Assembly (NCBI RefSeq): GCF_004341105.1
Contig: NZ_SLZK01000006.1
Span: forward strand, 62,001-126,000
Length of the DNA stretch: 64,000 nt
Source: Rhizobium sp. BK418
GTDB lineage: Bacteria > Pseudomonadota > Alphaproteobacteria > Rhizobiales > Rhizobiaceae
Direction: 5' to 3'
In this document: positions 9,361 to 16,771 of the stretch, piece after piece
How the letters are laid out: the number at the start of each line of letters is the position of its first letter
Position numbering within the stretch: position 1 is the first letter of the stretch
Translations under genes and position numbers: made by a program
The notes under the pieces: model-generated
The model's input: only the letters and a program-made list of their open reading frames with translations
What the model was told of the DNA's origin: nothing
The model's database searches: none

Positions 9361-9388
9361 GAAAGCCTATCATTGCTGATAGAATTTC
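9361..9388. promoter_or_regulatory. 28-bp hyphenated palindrome, candidate operator
   Basis: The sequence reads GAAA-N2-CTATCA-N4-TGATAG-N2-TTTC, with every non-N base paired. It lies 102 bp upstream of the IolI-like gene and just downstream of the LacI-type gene. CTGATAG half-sites recur at 10453-10459 (CCTGATAG) and 10495-10501 (TCTGATAG), on both sides of the oxygenase/regulator divergence. One regulator controlling both transcription units is the natural reading. Confidence 0.55.
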
Positions 9389-9415
9389 AGTTGATATGAT
9401 GGGATTCCATCATTT

Positions 9416-10444
9416 CTAGATATTTTCAGGCAGGAAGACCTCGAAGGGCAGGAAAGACTGGCCGGGAACGGCTATCTCGCCGTTCTCCAGTGCGCCCGTC
9501 ATCAGGGAGACCACCTCCTTGCAGAGCGCCGGCAGCGGCGTGCCGATCGCCATGGTGACGATACCGTCGGCAAGACCCGCCTTGCTGTCTGATGTCAGTT
9601 CGTTGACGATGAGCACAATGCCGCCGCCGATTCCTTCCTCGCGAAATGCCGAGATCGCCCCCTCCATGCCGCCGCCGCAGACATAGAGGCCGACGAGATC
9701 GGGATGTTTCTGCAAAAGCGTCAGCGTCGCCTCATGGGTGATCTCAGGCGTTTCCAGATTGATCAGCGTTTCGACCACCTCGAAGTCGGGGGCCTCTTCG
9801 CGGAAATAGGAGCGGAAGCCCATCTCGCGCAGCTCATGACCGTGGAATCGATGACTACCGACGAAACAGGCGACCTTCCCGGGTCGGCGCGATGTCTTTG
9901 CGATCATCCAGGCGGCGGTACGGCCGACCTTGCGGTTGTTGACCCCAACATAGGCATCGCGCACACCGGTCGCGAGATCCGAAAGCAGCGAGAAAACCGG
10001 AATGCCGCGCTCCTTCAACTCCTCGACTGCTGCCGTTACCGCCGGATAATCCGGCCCGACGAGGGCAACGGCCTGGTTTCTCGTGCCAAGCAGCCTGATC
10101 TTCTCGACGATTGCCGCTGGCGTTGCGGTCGCCGGATATTCCACCTGTGTCTGGATACGCGCGGTCGTGACGTTGCGGGCAGCCGTTTCGATCTCGCGGG
10201 CGAAGGCCTGGTAGAATGGCTGCGTCGGCTTCTGCAGCAGGAAGGCCAGACGATATTGCGGCAGATCCTCGAAGACGCGTTGGCGGATCAATCCCACCGC
10301 ATGATAGCCGATCGATTGGGCCGCATCATAGACGCGTCGAGCCGTTTCCTCGCGCACCCGATGGCGGCCGTTCAGCACACGATCGACGGTCGCGACACTG
10401 ACACCGGAGGCCTGGGCGAGATCGGAAATGGTCGGACGGCGCAT
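9416..10444 (-). CDS. LacI-family transcriptional regulator
   Basis: Repressor-type regulator, 342 residues. The N-terminal helix-turn-helix and hinge are clear: RRPTISDLAQASGVSVATVD, then a hinge-helix region to about residue 50. They are followed by a periplasmic-binding-protein-like effector domain (YRLAFLLQKPTQPFYQAFAR near residue 65; LVGLYVCGGGMEGA near residue 240), which implies a sugar or cyclitol effector. It is divergent from the oxygenase gene, with about 130 bp between starts that hold CTGATAG half-sites, and it lies upstream of the IolI-like gene. It is the likely local regulator of both. Confidence 0.88.
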   Translation of the reverse strand: MRRPTISDLAQASGVSVATVDRVLNGRHRVREETARRVYDAAQSIGYHAVGLIRQRVFEDLPQYRLAFLLQKPTQPFYQAFAREIETAARNVTTARIQTQVEYPATATPAAIVEKIRLLGTRNQAVALVGPDYPAVTAAVEELKERGIPVFSLLSDLATGVRDAYVGVNNRKVGRTAAWMIAKTSRRPGKVACFVGSHRFHGHELREMGFRSYFREEAPDFEVVETLINLETPEITHEATLTLLQKHPDLVGLYVCGGGMEGAISAFREEGIGGGIVLIVNELTSDSKAGLADGIVTMAIGTPLPALCKEVVSLMTGALENGEIAVPGQSFLPFEVFLPENI

Positions 10445-10578
10445 AGTCTTTCCTGATAGTTTTCAATCACAGATGAAAGCCAATCTTGATGGCTTCTGAT
10501 AGAATATATCAAGCCTGCATTGAGCGCATTCGGAAGTCAACTTATTCTCCTGGCATGGAGCTTGGCAGGGAGGAAGGC

Positions 10579-11667
10579 ATGGCTGGCGAGGCAAGAAGGC
10601 GCGATTACAGCCTTTTGGGCGAGAGCGGACGCACGGCGGTCGAAACCGGACTGGCGGCTGCCGAATGGTACCACACCGACATCCCTCGCAAGGAGATGAA
10701 GGCGCTGATGCAGCGTTCGGACGCGCCGGCTATCCGCGATACGGCGCTGTGGTTCGGCGCAATGGCGGTTTTCGCCGGATTCGGAATCTATTTCTGGGGC
10801 TCCTGGATCGTCCTACCTTTCTTCATGGCTTACGGCGTGCTCTACGGCTCGGCCTCCGACAGCCGCTGGCATGAATGCGGCCACGGCACGGCCTTCAAGA
10901 CGCGCTGGATGAACGATGCCGTCTACCAGATCGCCTGCTTCATGATCATGCGCAATCCGGTGACCTGGCGGTGGAGCCATACGCGCCACCATACCGACAC
11001 CGTCATCGTCGGCCGTGATCCGGAAATCGCCGTCATGCGACCGCCGGACCTGCTGCGGCTGATCCTGAACTTTTTCGGCATCCACGACGTCTGGCACGCG
11101 ATGGTCGACATGCTGCGCAATGCAGCCGGTATTATCAGCGCCGAGGAGAAGACCTTCATTCCGGAAATGGAGCAGCCGAAGGCGATCCGCATCGCCCGCA
11201 TTTGGCTTGCGATCTACGTCGTCACAATAGCGCTCGCCATCTACACGGGCTCGATCCTGCCGCTGATGCTGATCGGCCTGCCGCGCCTCTACGGCGCCTG
11301 GCATCACGTTCTGACCGGCCTTTTGCAGCATGGAGGGCTTGCCGACAACGTCATCGACCACCGGCTGAACAGCCGCACCGTCTACATGAACCCGATCAGC
11401 CGCTTCATCTACTGGAATATGAACTATCACGTCGAGCATCACATGTTTCCGATGGTGCCGTACCACGCGCTGCCGAAGCTACATGCGATGATCAAACACG
11501 ACCTGCCGGCGGCCAACCAGTCGATCTGGTCCGGCTACAAGGAGATGATTCCGGCCTTCCTGCGTCAGCTTCGCAACGAGGACTATTTCCTGAAGCGGGA
11601 ACTGCCGCCGACAGCGCGCCCCTATCGCGAGGAATTCCACGCCGAACTTGCGGCCGCAGCCCAATAA
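10579..11667 (+). CDS. Membrane di-iron oxygenase/fatty-acid-desaturase-like protein (MocD-like)
   Basis: Integral-membrane di-iron enzyme of the fatty acid desaturase superfamily, 362 residues. The three histidine boxes are complete: HECGHGT at residue 98, HTRHH at residue 134 and HVEHH at residue 284. Hydrophobic segments near residues 57-90 and 215-240 flank them. It is followed by a Rieske ferredoxin and a ferredoxin reductase, the same order as mocDEF of Sinorhizobium rhizopine catabolism, where the three act as an O-demethylating oxygenase. The start at 10579 was chosen for GGGAGG five bases upstream; an in-frame ATG at 10486 has no RBS. A true lipid desaturase is the main alternative. 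Confidence 0.75.
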   Translation: MAGEARRRDYSLLGESGRTAVETGLAAAEWYHTDIPRKEMKALMQRSDAPAIRDTALWFGAMAVFAGFGIYFWGSWIVLPFFMAYGVLYGSASDSRWHECGHGTAFKTRWMNDAVYQIACFMIMRNPVTWRWSHTRHHTDTVIVGRDPEIAVMRPPDLLRLILNFFGIHDVWHAMVDMLRNAAGIISAEEKTFIPEMEQPKAIRIARIWLAIYVVTIALAIYTGSILPLMLIGLPRLYGAWHHVLTGLLQHGGLADNVIDHRLNSRTVYMNPISRFIYWNMNYHVEHHMFPMVPYHALPKLHAMIKHDLPAANQSIWSGYKEMIPAFLRQLRNEDYFLKRELPPTARPYREEFHAELAAAAQ

Positions 11668-11701
11668 ACAGTTCAAGAACAGGATCAAGGGAGGAAACGA
11701 G

Positions 11702-12016
11702 ATGAGCGGAAACTGGATCGAGGTTTGCGGTAAGGACGAGATCGACGAGGAGGACGTCATCCGTTTCGATCATGGCGGCCGCACGTTCGCGGTCTATCGC
11801 AGCCCGGATGATGAATTCTTTGCCACCGACGGGCTCTGCACCCATGAGCAGATCCATCTCGCCGACGGGCTTGTCATGGACGATATCATCGAGTGTCCCA
11901 AGCACAATGGCCGCTTCAACTACAGGACTGGCGAAGCCAAGGGGGCGCCGGTCTGCGTCAATCTGAAGACCTATCCCGTCAAGGTCAAAGACGGCGCCAT
12001 CTTCATTGCGATCTGA
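11702..12016 (+). CDS. Rieske-type 2Fe-2S ferredoxin (MocE-like)
   Basis: Small soluble electron carrier, 104 residues, with the Rieske ligands C46-T-H48 (CTHEQIHLADG) and C65-P-K-H68. It passes electrons from the reductase encoded next to the upstream membrane oxygenase. The ATG at 11702 has the RBS GGAGG (in AGGGAGGAAACGAG); an earlier in-frame start would lie inside the oxygenase gene. The reductase gene follows after 8 bp. Such ferredoxins also serve ring-hydroxylating dioxygenases, but here the partner is a desaturase-type oxygenase. Confidence 0.88.
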   Translation: MSGNWIEVCGKDEIDEEDVIRFDHGGRTFAVYRSPDDEFFATDGLCTHEQIHLADGLVMDDIIECPKHNGRFNYRTGEAKGAPVCVNLKTYPVKVKDGAIFIAI

Positions 12017-12024
12017 GGTGCGCC

Positions 12025-13251
12025 ATGGCCCATTTCGTCATCATAGGGGCGGGAGAATGCGGTGCACGCGCCGCCTTCGCGCTCCGGGAAAAGGGGTTTG
12101 ACGGCAAGATCACGCTCGTCGGCTCGGAACCGCACCCGCCCTATGAGCGACCGCCGCTTTCCAAGGCCGGTTTGTCGGGCAGCGTCGATCCAAAATTCAT
12201 CGCGACGCACGAAACCTATGCCGCGGGCAACATCCGGCTGCTGACCGACGTAACGGCAACGGGTCTCGATGCCGAGGCCCACACCGTCACCCTGTCGGAT
12301 GGCGGTCATCTTGCTTATGATCGGCTGCTACTTGCGACGGGCGCCAGCGCCCGCAATTTCCCGAATGCTCCGGCAAACAGCAGCCATATCCGCTCGCTGC
12401 GCACCCATCATGATGCGATCACCTTGCGTGCAATACTGCAGCCAGGTAGGCGGCTTGCCGTCATCGGCGGCGGTTTCATCGGTCTGGAGGTTGCGGCTAC
12501 CGCCCGCCAGCTCGGCGCGGATGTGGTTCTCATCGAAGGGCTGGAGCGGGTGCTGAAGCGGGGCGTTCCCGAAGATATCGCGCATCTGATCAGCGAACGC
12601 CATCGTGCCGAAGGCGTCGATCTGCGTTGCAGCGCTTCCATCGAGACGCTCTCGGAACGGGAAGGCAAGGCCGTTATCCGACTTTCGTCCGGCGAGACGA
12701 TCGAGGCGGATCTCGCGCTGATCGGCATCGGCGCGCGGCCGAATATCGAACTCGCGGAAGCTGCAGGGCTTGAGATCGACAACGGGATTGCCGTCGATGA
12801 CCGGCTGCGTACGTCGGCGCTTGATATCTTTGCCGCCGGTGACTGCTGCTCCTTTCCGCTTGATATCTATGGCGGTCGGCGGGTGCGGCTGGAATCCTGG
12901 CGCAACGCGCAGGAGCAGGGCACCCTTGCTGCCGCCAACATGCTTGGCGCCGACATGCCGATCTCCGCGGTGCCGTGGTTCTGGTCGGATCAATATGACA
13001 TGACGCTGCAGATCGCGGGACTTGCCGATGGCGCGGTCACGCATCTGCGCCGCGATCTCGGCGAGGGCGCCTTCATTCTCTTCCATCTCAATGCCGAAGG
13101 CCGGCTCCTTGCCGCAAGCGGCATTGGGCCGGGCAATGCGGTAGCGCGCGACATCCGGCTGGCCGAAATGCTGATATCAGCACGCGCCTATCCCGATCCT
13201 GCCGCGCTCACCGCCAGCAACGTCAAGCTGAAGACGCTGCTCGCCGCCTGA
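12025..13251 (+). CDS. FAD-dependent ferredoxin reductase (MocF-like)
   Basis: NAD(P)H:ferredoxin oxidoreductase of the pyridine nucleotide-disulfide type, 408 residues. It has two dinucleotide-binding motifs, VIIGAGECGARAAFAL at residue 4 (FAD) and LAVIGGGFIGLEVAATA near residue 145 (NAD), and the FAD-contacting segment DIFAAGDCC near residue 270. PYERPPLSKAGL near residue 40 is typical of rhodocoxin/putidaredoxin reductases. It lies between the Rieske ferredoxin (8 bp) and the PanB-like gene (33 bp) and completes a three-component oxygenase system. Confidence 0.88.
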   Translation: MAHFVIIGAGECGARAAFALREKGFDGKITLVGSEPHPPYERPPLSKAGLSGSVDPKFIATHETYAAGNIRLLTDVTATGLDAEAHTVTLSDGGHLAYDRLLLATGASARNFPNAPANSSHIRSLRTHHDAITLRAILQPGRRLAVIGGGFIGLEVAATARQLGADVVLIEGLERVLKRGVPEDIAHLISERHRAEGVDLRCSASIETLSEREGKAVIRLSSGETIEADLALIGIGARPNIELAEAAGLEIDNGIAVDDRLRTSALDIFAAGDCCSFPLDIYGGRRVRLESWRNAQEQGTLAAANMLGADMPISAVPWFWSDQYDMTLQIAGLADGAVTHLRRDLGEGAFILFHLNAEGRLLAASGIGPGNAVARDIRLAEMLISARAYPDPAALTASNVKLKTLLAA

Positions 13252-13284
13252 GAATTCCCCATATCGGCCCAAAAGGACATTGCG

Positions 13285-14088
13285 ATGAAGAAACATAATC
13301 GCGCGACGGTCGCAGATCTGCTTGCACTCAAGGGAAAGCGCCAGCTGACCATGCTGCGCATTACCTCGCTCGAGGAGGCAGAGGCCGCCGAAAAGGCCGG
13401 CATCGATATGGTCTCGGTGCCGCCTGCCCTGCTTGGTCCGGCTTTTCGCGAGGCAGCACCGTCGCCTTTTGCCATTCCCGGCCTTGAATATGGCGACCAT
13501 GTCTCCGCTGAAGACTACATGCGCGAGGCTTTCAAGGCATTGAAGACGGGCGGCGATGCCGTCTATTGCGCCGCGAGCCTGCAGACCATCCGCCGCATGC
13601 GCGACGAGGGCATTCCCGTCTGCGGCCATGTCGGCCTCATTCCATCGAAAGCCACCTGGACCGGCGGTTTCCGTGCCGTCGGCAAGACGGCGGCGAGCGC
13701 CTTCGAAGTCTGGCGCCAAACGAAGGCATTGGAAGAGGCAGGCGCTTTCGCAGCCGAGATCGAAGTGGTTCCCGGCGATGTCGCCGAGGCGATTTCCGAC
13801 AACACGTCGATGCTGATGATATCGATGGGTGCAGGCCGTGGCTGCGATGCGCAATATCTCTTTGCCGACGACGTGCTCGGCTCCAACCGCGACCACACTC
13901 CGCGCCATGCGAAGATCTATCGTAACTTTGCGGCCGAATATGACCGGCTGCAGCGCGAACGCGTCGCCGCCTTCAGTGAACTCGCCGAAGATATCCGCTC
14001 CGGCGCCTATCCGGAAAAACGCCACCTCGTCGGCATCGACGAGGCCGAGTTGCGCAATTTCCTGCATCGGCTGGAAGGGGAACCGTGA
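13285..14088 (+). CDS. Divergent ketopantoate hydroxymethyltransferase (PanB)-like protein
   Basis: PanB/PEP-mutase-type TIM barrel, 267 residues. The best family landmark is IPVCGHVGLIPSKATWTGGF near residue 112, which matches the conserved stretch of PanB. EIEVVPGDVA near residue 155 keeps the catalytic glutamate. By eye, the region holding the two Mg-binding aspartates and the substrate lysine of E. coli PanB is changed: VGDS is replaced by VSVPP and KIEGG by VYCAAS, with a loop deleted between them. True PanB activity is therefore doubtful. It ends the mocDEF-like operon, so a role in one-carbon handling after demethylation is possible but unproven. Confidence 0.7.
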   Translation: MKKHNRATVADLLALKGKRQLTMLRITSLEEAEAAEKAGIDMVSVPPALLGPAFREAAPSPFAIPGLEYGDHVSAEDYMREAFKALKTGGDAVYCAASLQTIRRMRDEGIPVCGHVGLIPSKATWTGGFRAVGKTAASAFEVWRQTKALEEAGAFAAEIEVVPGDVAEAISDNTSMLMISMGAGRGCDAQYLFADDVLGSNRDHTPRHAKIYRNFAAEYDRLQRERVAAFSELAEDIRSGAYPEKRHLVGIDEAELRNFLHRLEGEP

Positions 14089-14121
14089 GGCCCGCCTGGC
14101 CGGTTCTTCGGCGAGACGCAC

Positions 14122-14432
14122 TCAGTGCAGAGGCGTTTCGCCGAGCCGTGCCTCCACATTCATTCGCTTATGCAGGATAGGAACGATTTCGGTCCGGCCA
14201 TTTTCAATCGCGCGATAAAATAGGAATGTGAGTTCACATTGAGCTTAAATAGGCCCGGCTAAATATCGTCAATCGGCCGTCCTGTCCGGGCACCCGCACT
14301 CAAGTCTTCGCAAGCCTTTCGGATATCGTTGACATAGCGATCCGCCTGCTCTTCGCCCCAATTCTCAAAAGTATAATCCCAGATATTGTCGAGATCGGCG
14401 ACGGCGGCCCTTGAAAGGATGTAGCCTTTCAT
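14122..14432 (-). pseudogene. parE: ParE-type toxin, broken by a stop codon and a frameshift
   Basis: The minus strand reads MKGYILSRAAVADLDNIWDY and on to GRPIDDI, a normal RelE/ParE toxin start. A TAG at 14259-14261 then stops it after 57 codons. The reading continues as PGLFKLNVNSH and, after loss of one base near 14236, as FLFYRAIENGRTEIVPILHK to a proper end at 14122. The total length, 311 bp, is one base short of 104 codons. Two separate lesions make it inactive as a full-length toxin. The ATG overlaps the parD stop (ATGA), as in intact pairs. Confidence 0.85.
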
Positions 14433-14674
14433 CTTGCTCGCTTCCGACGCTTTCGGTCGAGGAATGTGTCGAAATCGAAATCCTCGGCACCGCCGCTATC
14501 GATGCCGATACCGATTGCATCGCGTAGCGCCTTCACCTTGGCCTCATGCTCCTCCAGAAGCCGCAGACCGGCCCTGATGACTTCGCTCGCCGAGCCATAG
14601 CGGCCTTCAATGATTTGTCGTTCGACGAAACCTGCAAAATGATCGCCCAACGCAATCGATGTATTTTTCGACAT
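14429..14674 (-). CDS. parD: ParD-family antitoxin
   Basis: Ribbon-helix-helix antitoxin, 81 residues: SIALGDHFAGFVERQI at the N-terminus, then GRYGSASEVIRAGLRLLEEH, the classic ParD DNA-binding signature, and a charged toxin-binding tail. The start at 14674 has RBS AGGAGG. It is translationally coupled (ATGA) to a disrupted parE, so it is probably an orphan antitoxin now. It may still repress its own promoter. Confidence 0.88.
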   Translation of the reverse strand: MSKNTSIALGDHFAGFVERQIIEGRYGSASEVIRAGLRLLEEHEAKVKALRDAIGIGIDSGGAEDFDFDTFLDRKRRKRAR

Positions 14675-14690
14675 GAGAGCCTCCTGAATG

Positions 14691-14717
14691 TTACCAATAT
14701 ATACCAATTTTTGGTAA
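14691..14717. promoter_or_regulatory. Candidate ParD operator
   Basis: Seventeen bases upstream of the parD start, TTACCAA (14691-14697) and TTGGTAA (14711-14717) form an inverted repeat, with a further TACCAA half-site at 14702-14707 inside an AT-rich stretch. Autoregulation at such a site is the rule for ParD-type antitoxins. Binding here is inferred. Confidence 0.5.
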
Positions 14718-14831
14718 CCCTACCCTCAATTCGGCGCCGCTTCTTTACCGGGGAGCAGGCGAGCCCTCATTGGCATTGATACGGCCCTATGTCAGAGAAT
14801 AGATCCATCAGGAACAGATTCTCAGGCGCCG

Positions 14832-15728
14832 ATGACGATAGGCTTTGCACATGCGGAACTGATTGCGGTTCTCGTCGCTGTGACGGGCGACGAGCCGCGC
14901 GTCATGACGATCCGCAATGGCGATGCGCTTCCATCAGGCCCTTTCGAAATGGGCCATCGCACGCTGCAGTCGGGCCTTCGCGAATGGATCCAGGAACAGA
15001 CTGCCCATCCGGTCGGCTTTCTGGAGCAGCTCTACACCTTTGCCGACCGCGACCGGAATAATGATATCCAGGGCGGTCGCACCATCTCGATCAGCTATCT
15101 CGGCCTCGTCAACGAACAGTCGGGAGCCGGGCGGCCGGGCTGGCACGGCTGGTATGAATATTTCCCCTGGGAGGATCATCGCGACGGGCGTCCGGAAATT
15201 CTCGATGAACTCATCGCGCGGCTGCGGGGCTGGGCCGATGCCGAGCCTGCCAAGCGCGAATACAGGCATCGCCGCGCCGATTTCACCTTCGGGCTCGATG
15301 GCGCCAGATGGAATGAGGATTTGACGCTGCAGCGCTATGAGCTGCTCTACGAGGCAGGTCTTGTTGCCGAGGCCGGTTGCGGCAAGGACGACAATCTCGG
15401 CCGGCCGATGTTTGCCGATCACCGACGGATTCTGGCAACCGGCATCGCCAGGCTTCGCGCCAAGATCAAATATCGCCCGGTCGTTTTCGAGCTCATGCCC
15501 GAAAGCTTCACCCTGCTGCAATTGCAGCGCGCCGTCGAGGCTCTGGCCGGCCTGACGCTGCACAAGCAAAACTTCCGCCGCCTGATCGAACAGCAGGAAC
15601 TGGTGGAGGAGACCGGCGAGGCAACAAGCGAAACCGGCGGCCGGCCGGCGAAGCTCTTCCGCTTCCGCCAGACCATTCTCGAAGAGCGCGCGCTCGCCGG
15701 AACGAAATTACCGCTCTCCCGCAATTGA
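14832..15728 (+). CDS. nadQ: NadQ-type transcriptional regulator of NAD synthesis (Nudix-like plus winged helix)
   Basis: Predicted repressor of the adjacent nadABC operon, 298 residues. The N-terminal part (about 1-150) resembles a Nudix hydrolase domain without a clear Nudix box: HAELIAVLVAVTGDEPRVMT, then VGFLEQLYTFADRDR. The C-terminal part is a winged helix with PESFTLLQLQRAVEALAGL and KQNFRRLIEQQELVE, the arrangement seen in NrtR/NadQ regulators. It lies directly upstream of nadA in the same direction, with two matching 21-bp operator candidates in the 71-bp gap. The RBS is weak, so the start is less certain than the identity. Confidence 0.82.
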   Translation: MTIGFAHAELIAVLVAVTGDEPRVMTIRNGDALPSGPFEMGHRTLQSGLREWIQEQTAHPVGFLEQLYTFADRDRNNDIQGGRTISISYLGLVNEQSGAGRPGWHGWYEYFPWEDHRDGRPEILDELIARLRGWADAEPAKREYRHRRADFTFGLDGARWNEDLTLQRYELLYEAGLVAEAGCGKDDNLGRPMFADHRRILATGIARLRAKIKYRPVVFELMPESFTLLQLQRAVEALAGLTLHKQNFRRLIEQQELVEETGEATSETGGRPAKLFRFRQTILEERALAGTKLPLSRN

Positions 15729-15729
15729 C

Positions 15730-15750
15730 ATATGCTCATAGTGAGAATAT
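15730..15750. promoter_or_regulatory. Candidate NadQ operator 1
   Basis: A 21-bp dyad, ATA-N2-CTCA-N3-TGAG-N2-TAT, with all specified bases paired, immediately after the nadQ stop and 50 bp before the nadA start. The same pattern recurs 34 bp downstream. Confidence 0.6.
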
Positions 15751-15763
15751 CTCTTTGCTCAGG

Positions 15764-15784
15764 ATATACTCAGATCGAGCATAA
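15764..15784. promoter_or_regulatory. Candidate NadQ operator 2
   Basis: A second copy of the 21-bp pattern, ATA-N2-CTCA-N3-CGAG-N2-TAA, with small deviations in the right half. It ends 15 bp before the preferred nadA start. Two sites spaced 34 bp centre to centre suggest cooperative repression of nadABC. Confidence 0.55.
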
Positions 15785-15799
15785 TTGATGGAGCCGGCA

Positions 15800-16771
15800 A
15801 TGAACCACCTCGTATCCGCGTCTTCCCTCTATGACCGCGTCAGCCGCGTCATTCCCAAAGCCGAATGGCTGACGTTTCAGGACGATGTCGAAGCGATCCT
15901 CGAGCTGAAGCGCAAACGCAATGCGGTCATCCTCGCGCACAACTATCAGACGCCGGAAATCTTCCATGGCGTCGCCGATATCGTCGGCGATAGCCTGGCT
16001 TTGGCGCGCAAGGCGATCGAGGTCGATGCCGACGTGATCGTGCTGGCCGGCGTGCATTTCATGGCCGAGACGGCAAAGCTCCTGAACCCGGAAAAGACGG
16101 TGCTGATCCCTGATCTCGGCGCCGGCTGTTCGCTCGCCGAATCCATCACGCCCGAGGATGTCGCGTTGCTGCGCCAGGCCCATCCGGGCGTGCCTGTCAT
16201 CACCTATGTCAACACCTCGGCTGCCGTCAAAGCTGCCTCGGATATCTGCTGCACCTCAGGCAATGCCAGGAAGGCGGTCGAATCTCTCGGCGTGCCGCGC
16301 GTGCTGATGATTCCGGACGAATATCTCGCGCGCAATGTCGCCAAGGAAACCGATGTGGAGATCATCGCCTGGCACGGACATTGCGAGGTGCATGAACTCT
16401 TTACCGCCGATGATGTGCGGCAGTTGCGCGAAAACCATCCGGGCGTGACGGTGCTTGCCCATCCCGAATGCCCGCCCGACGTCGTCGCCGAGGCGGATTT
16501 CGCCGGCTCCACCGCCGTCATGTCCGATTATGTCGGGCAGAAGAAGCCGGCCCGCGTCGTGCTGCTCACCGAATGCTCGATGAGCGACAATGTCGCCGTG
16601 CATCACCCTGATGTCGAATTCATCCGCCCCTGCAATCTCTGCCCGCATATGAAGCGCATCACGCTTTCCAACATTCGCACGGCGCTCGAGGAAAACCGCC
16701 ACGAAGTGACCGTCGACCCCTCGATCGCCGCAGCGGCTCGGCGGGCTGTCGAGAGGATGCTTGCGATATGA
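15800..16771 (+). CDS. nadA: Quinolinate synthase NadA
   Basis: 4Fe-4S enzyme that condenses iminoaspartate with dihydroxyacetone phosphate to quinolinate, 323 residues. Expected cluster ligands are present: C110 (GAGCSLAES), C224 (HPECPPD) and C281 ([12 protein letters not shown]). [20 protein letters not shown] near residue 45 is the substrate motif. The start at 15800 follows GGAG by six bases; ATG at 15788 or TTG at 15785 are in-frame alternatives that would put the second operator directly at the start codon. nadB overlaps by 4 bp. Confidence 0.95.
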   Translation: MNHLVSASSLYDRVSRVIPKAEWLTFQDDVEAILELKRKRNAVILAHNYQTPEIFHGVADIVGDSLALARKAIEVDADVIVLAGVHFMAETAKLLNPEKTVLIPDLGAGCSLAESITPEDVALLRQAHPGVPVITYVNTSAAVKAASDICCTSGNARKAVESLGVPRVLMIPDEYLARNVAKETDVEIIAWHGHCEVHELFTADDVRQLRENHPGVTVLAHPECPPDVVAEADFAGSTAVMSDYVGQKKPARVVLLTECSMSDNVAVHHPDVEFIRPCNLCPHMKRITLSNIRTALEENRHEVTVDPSIAAAARRAVERMLAI

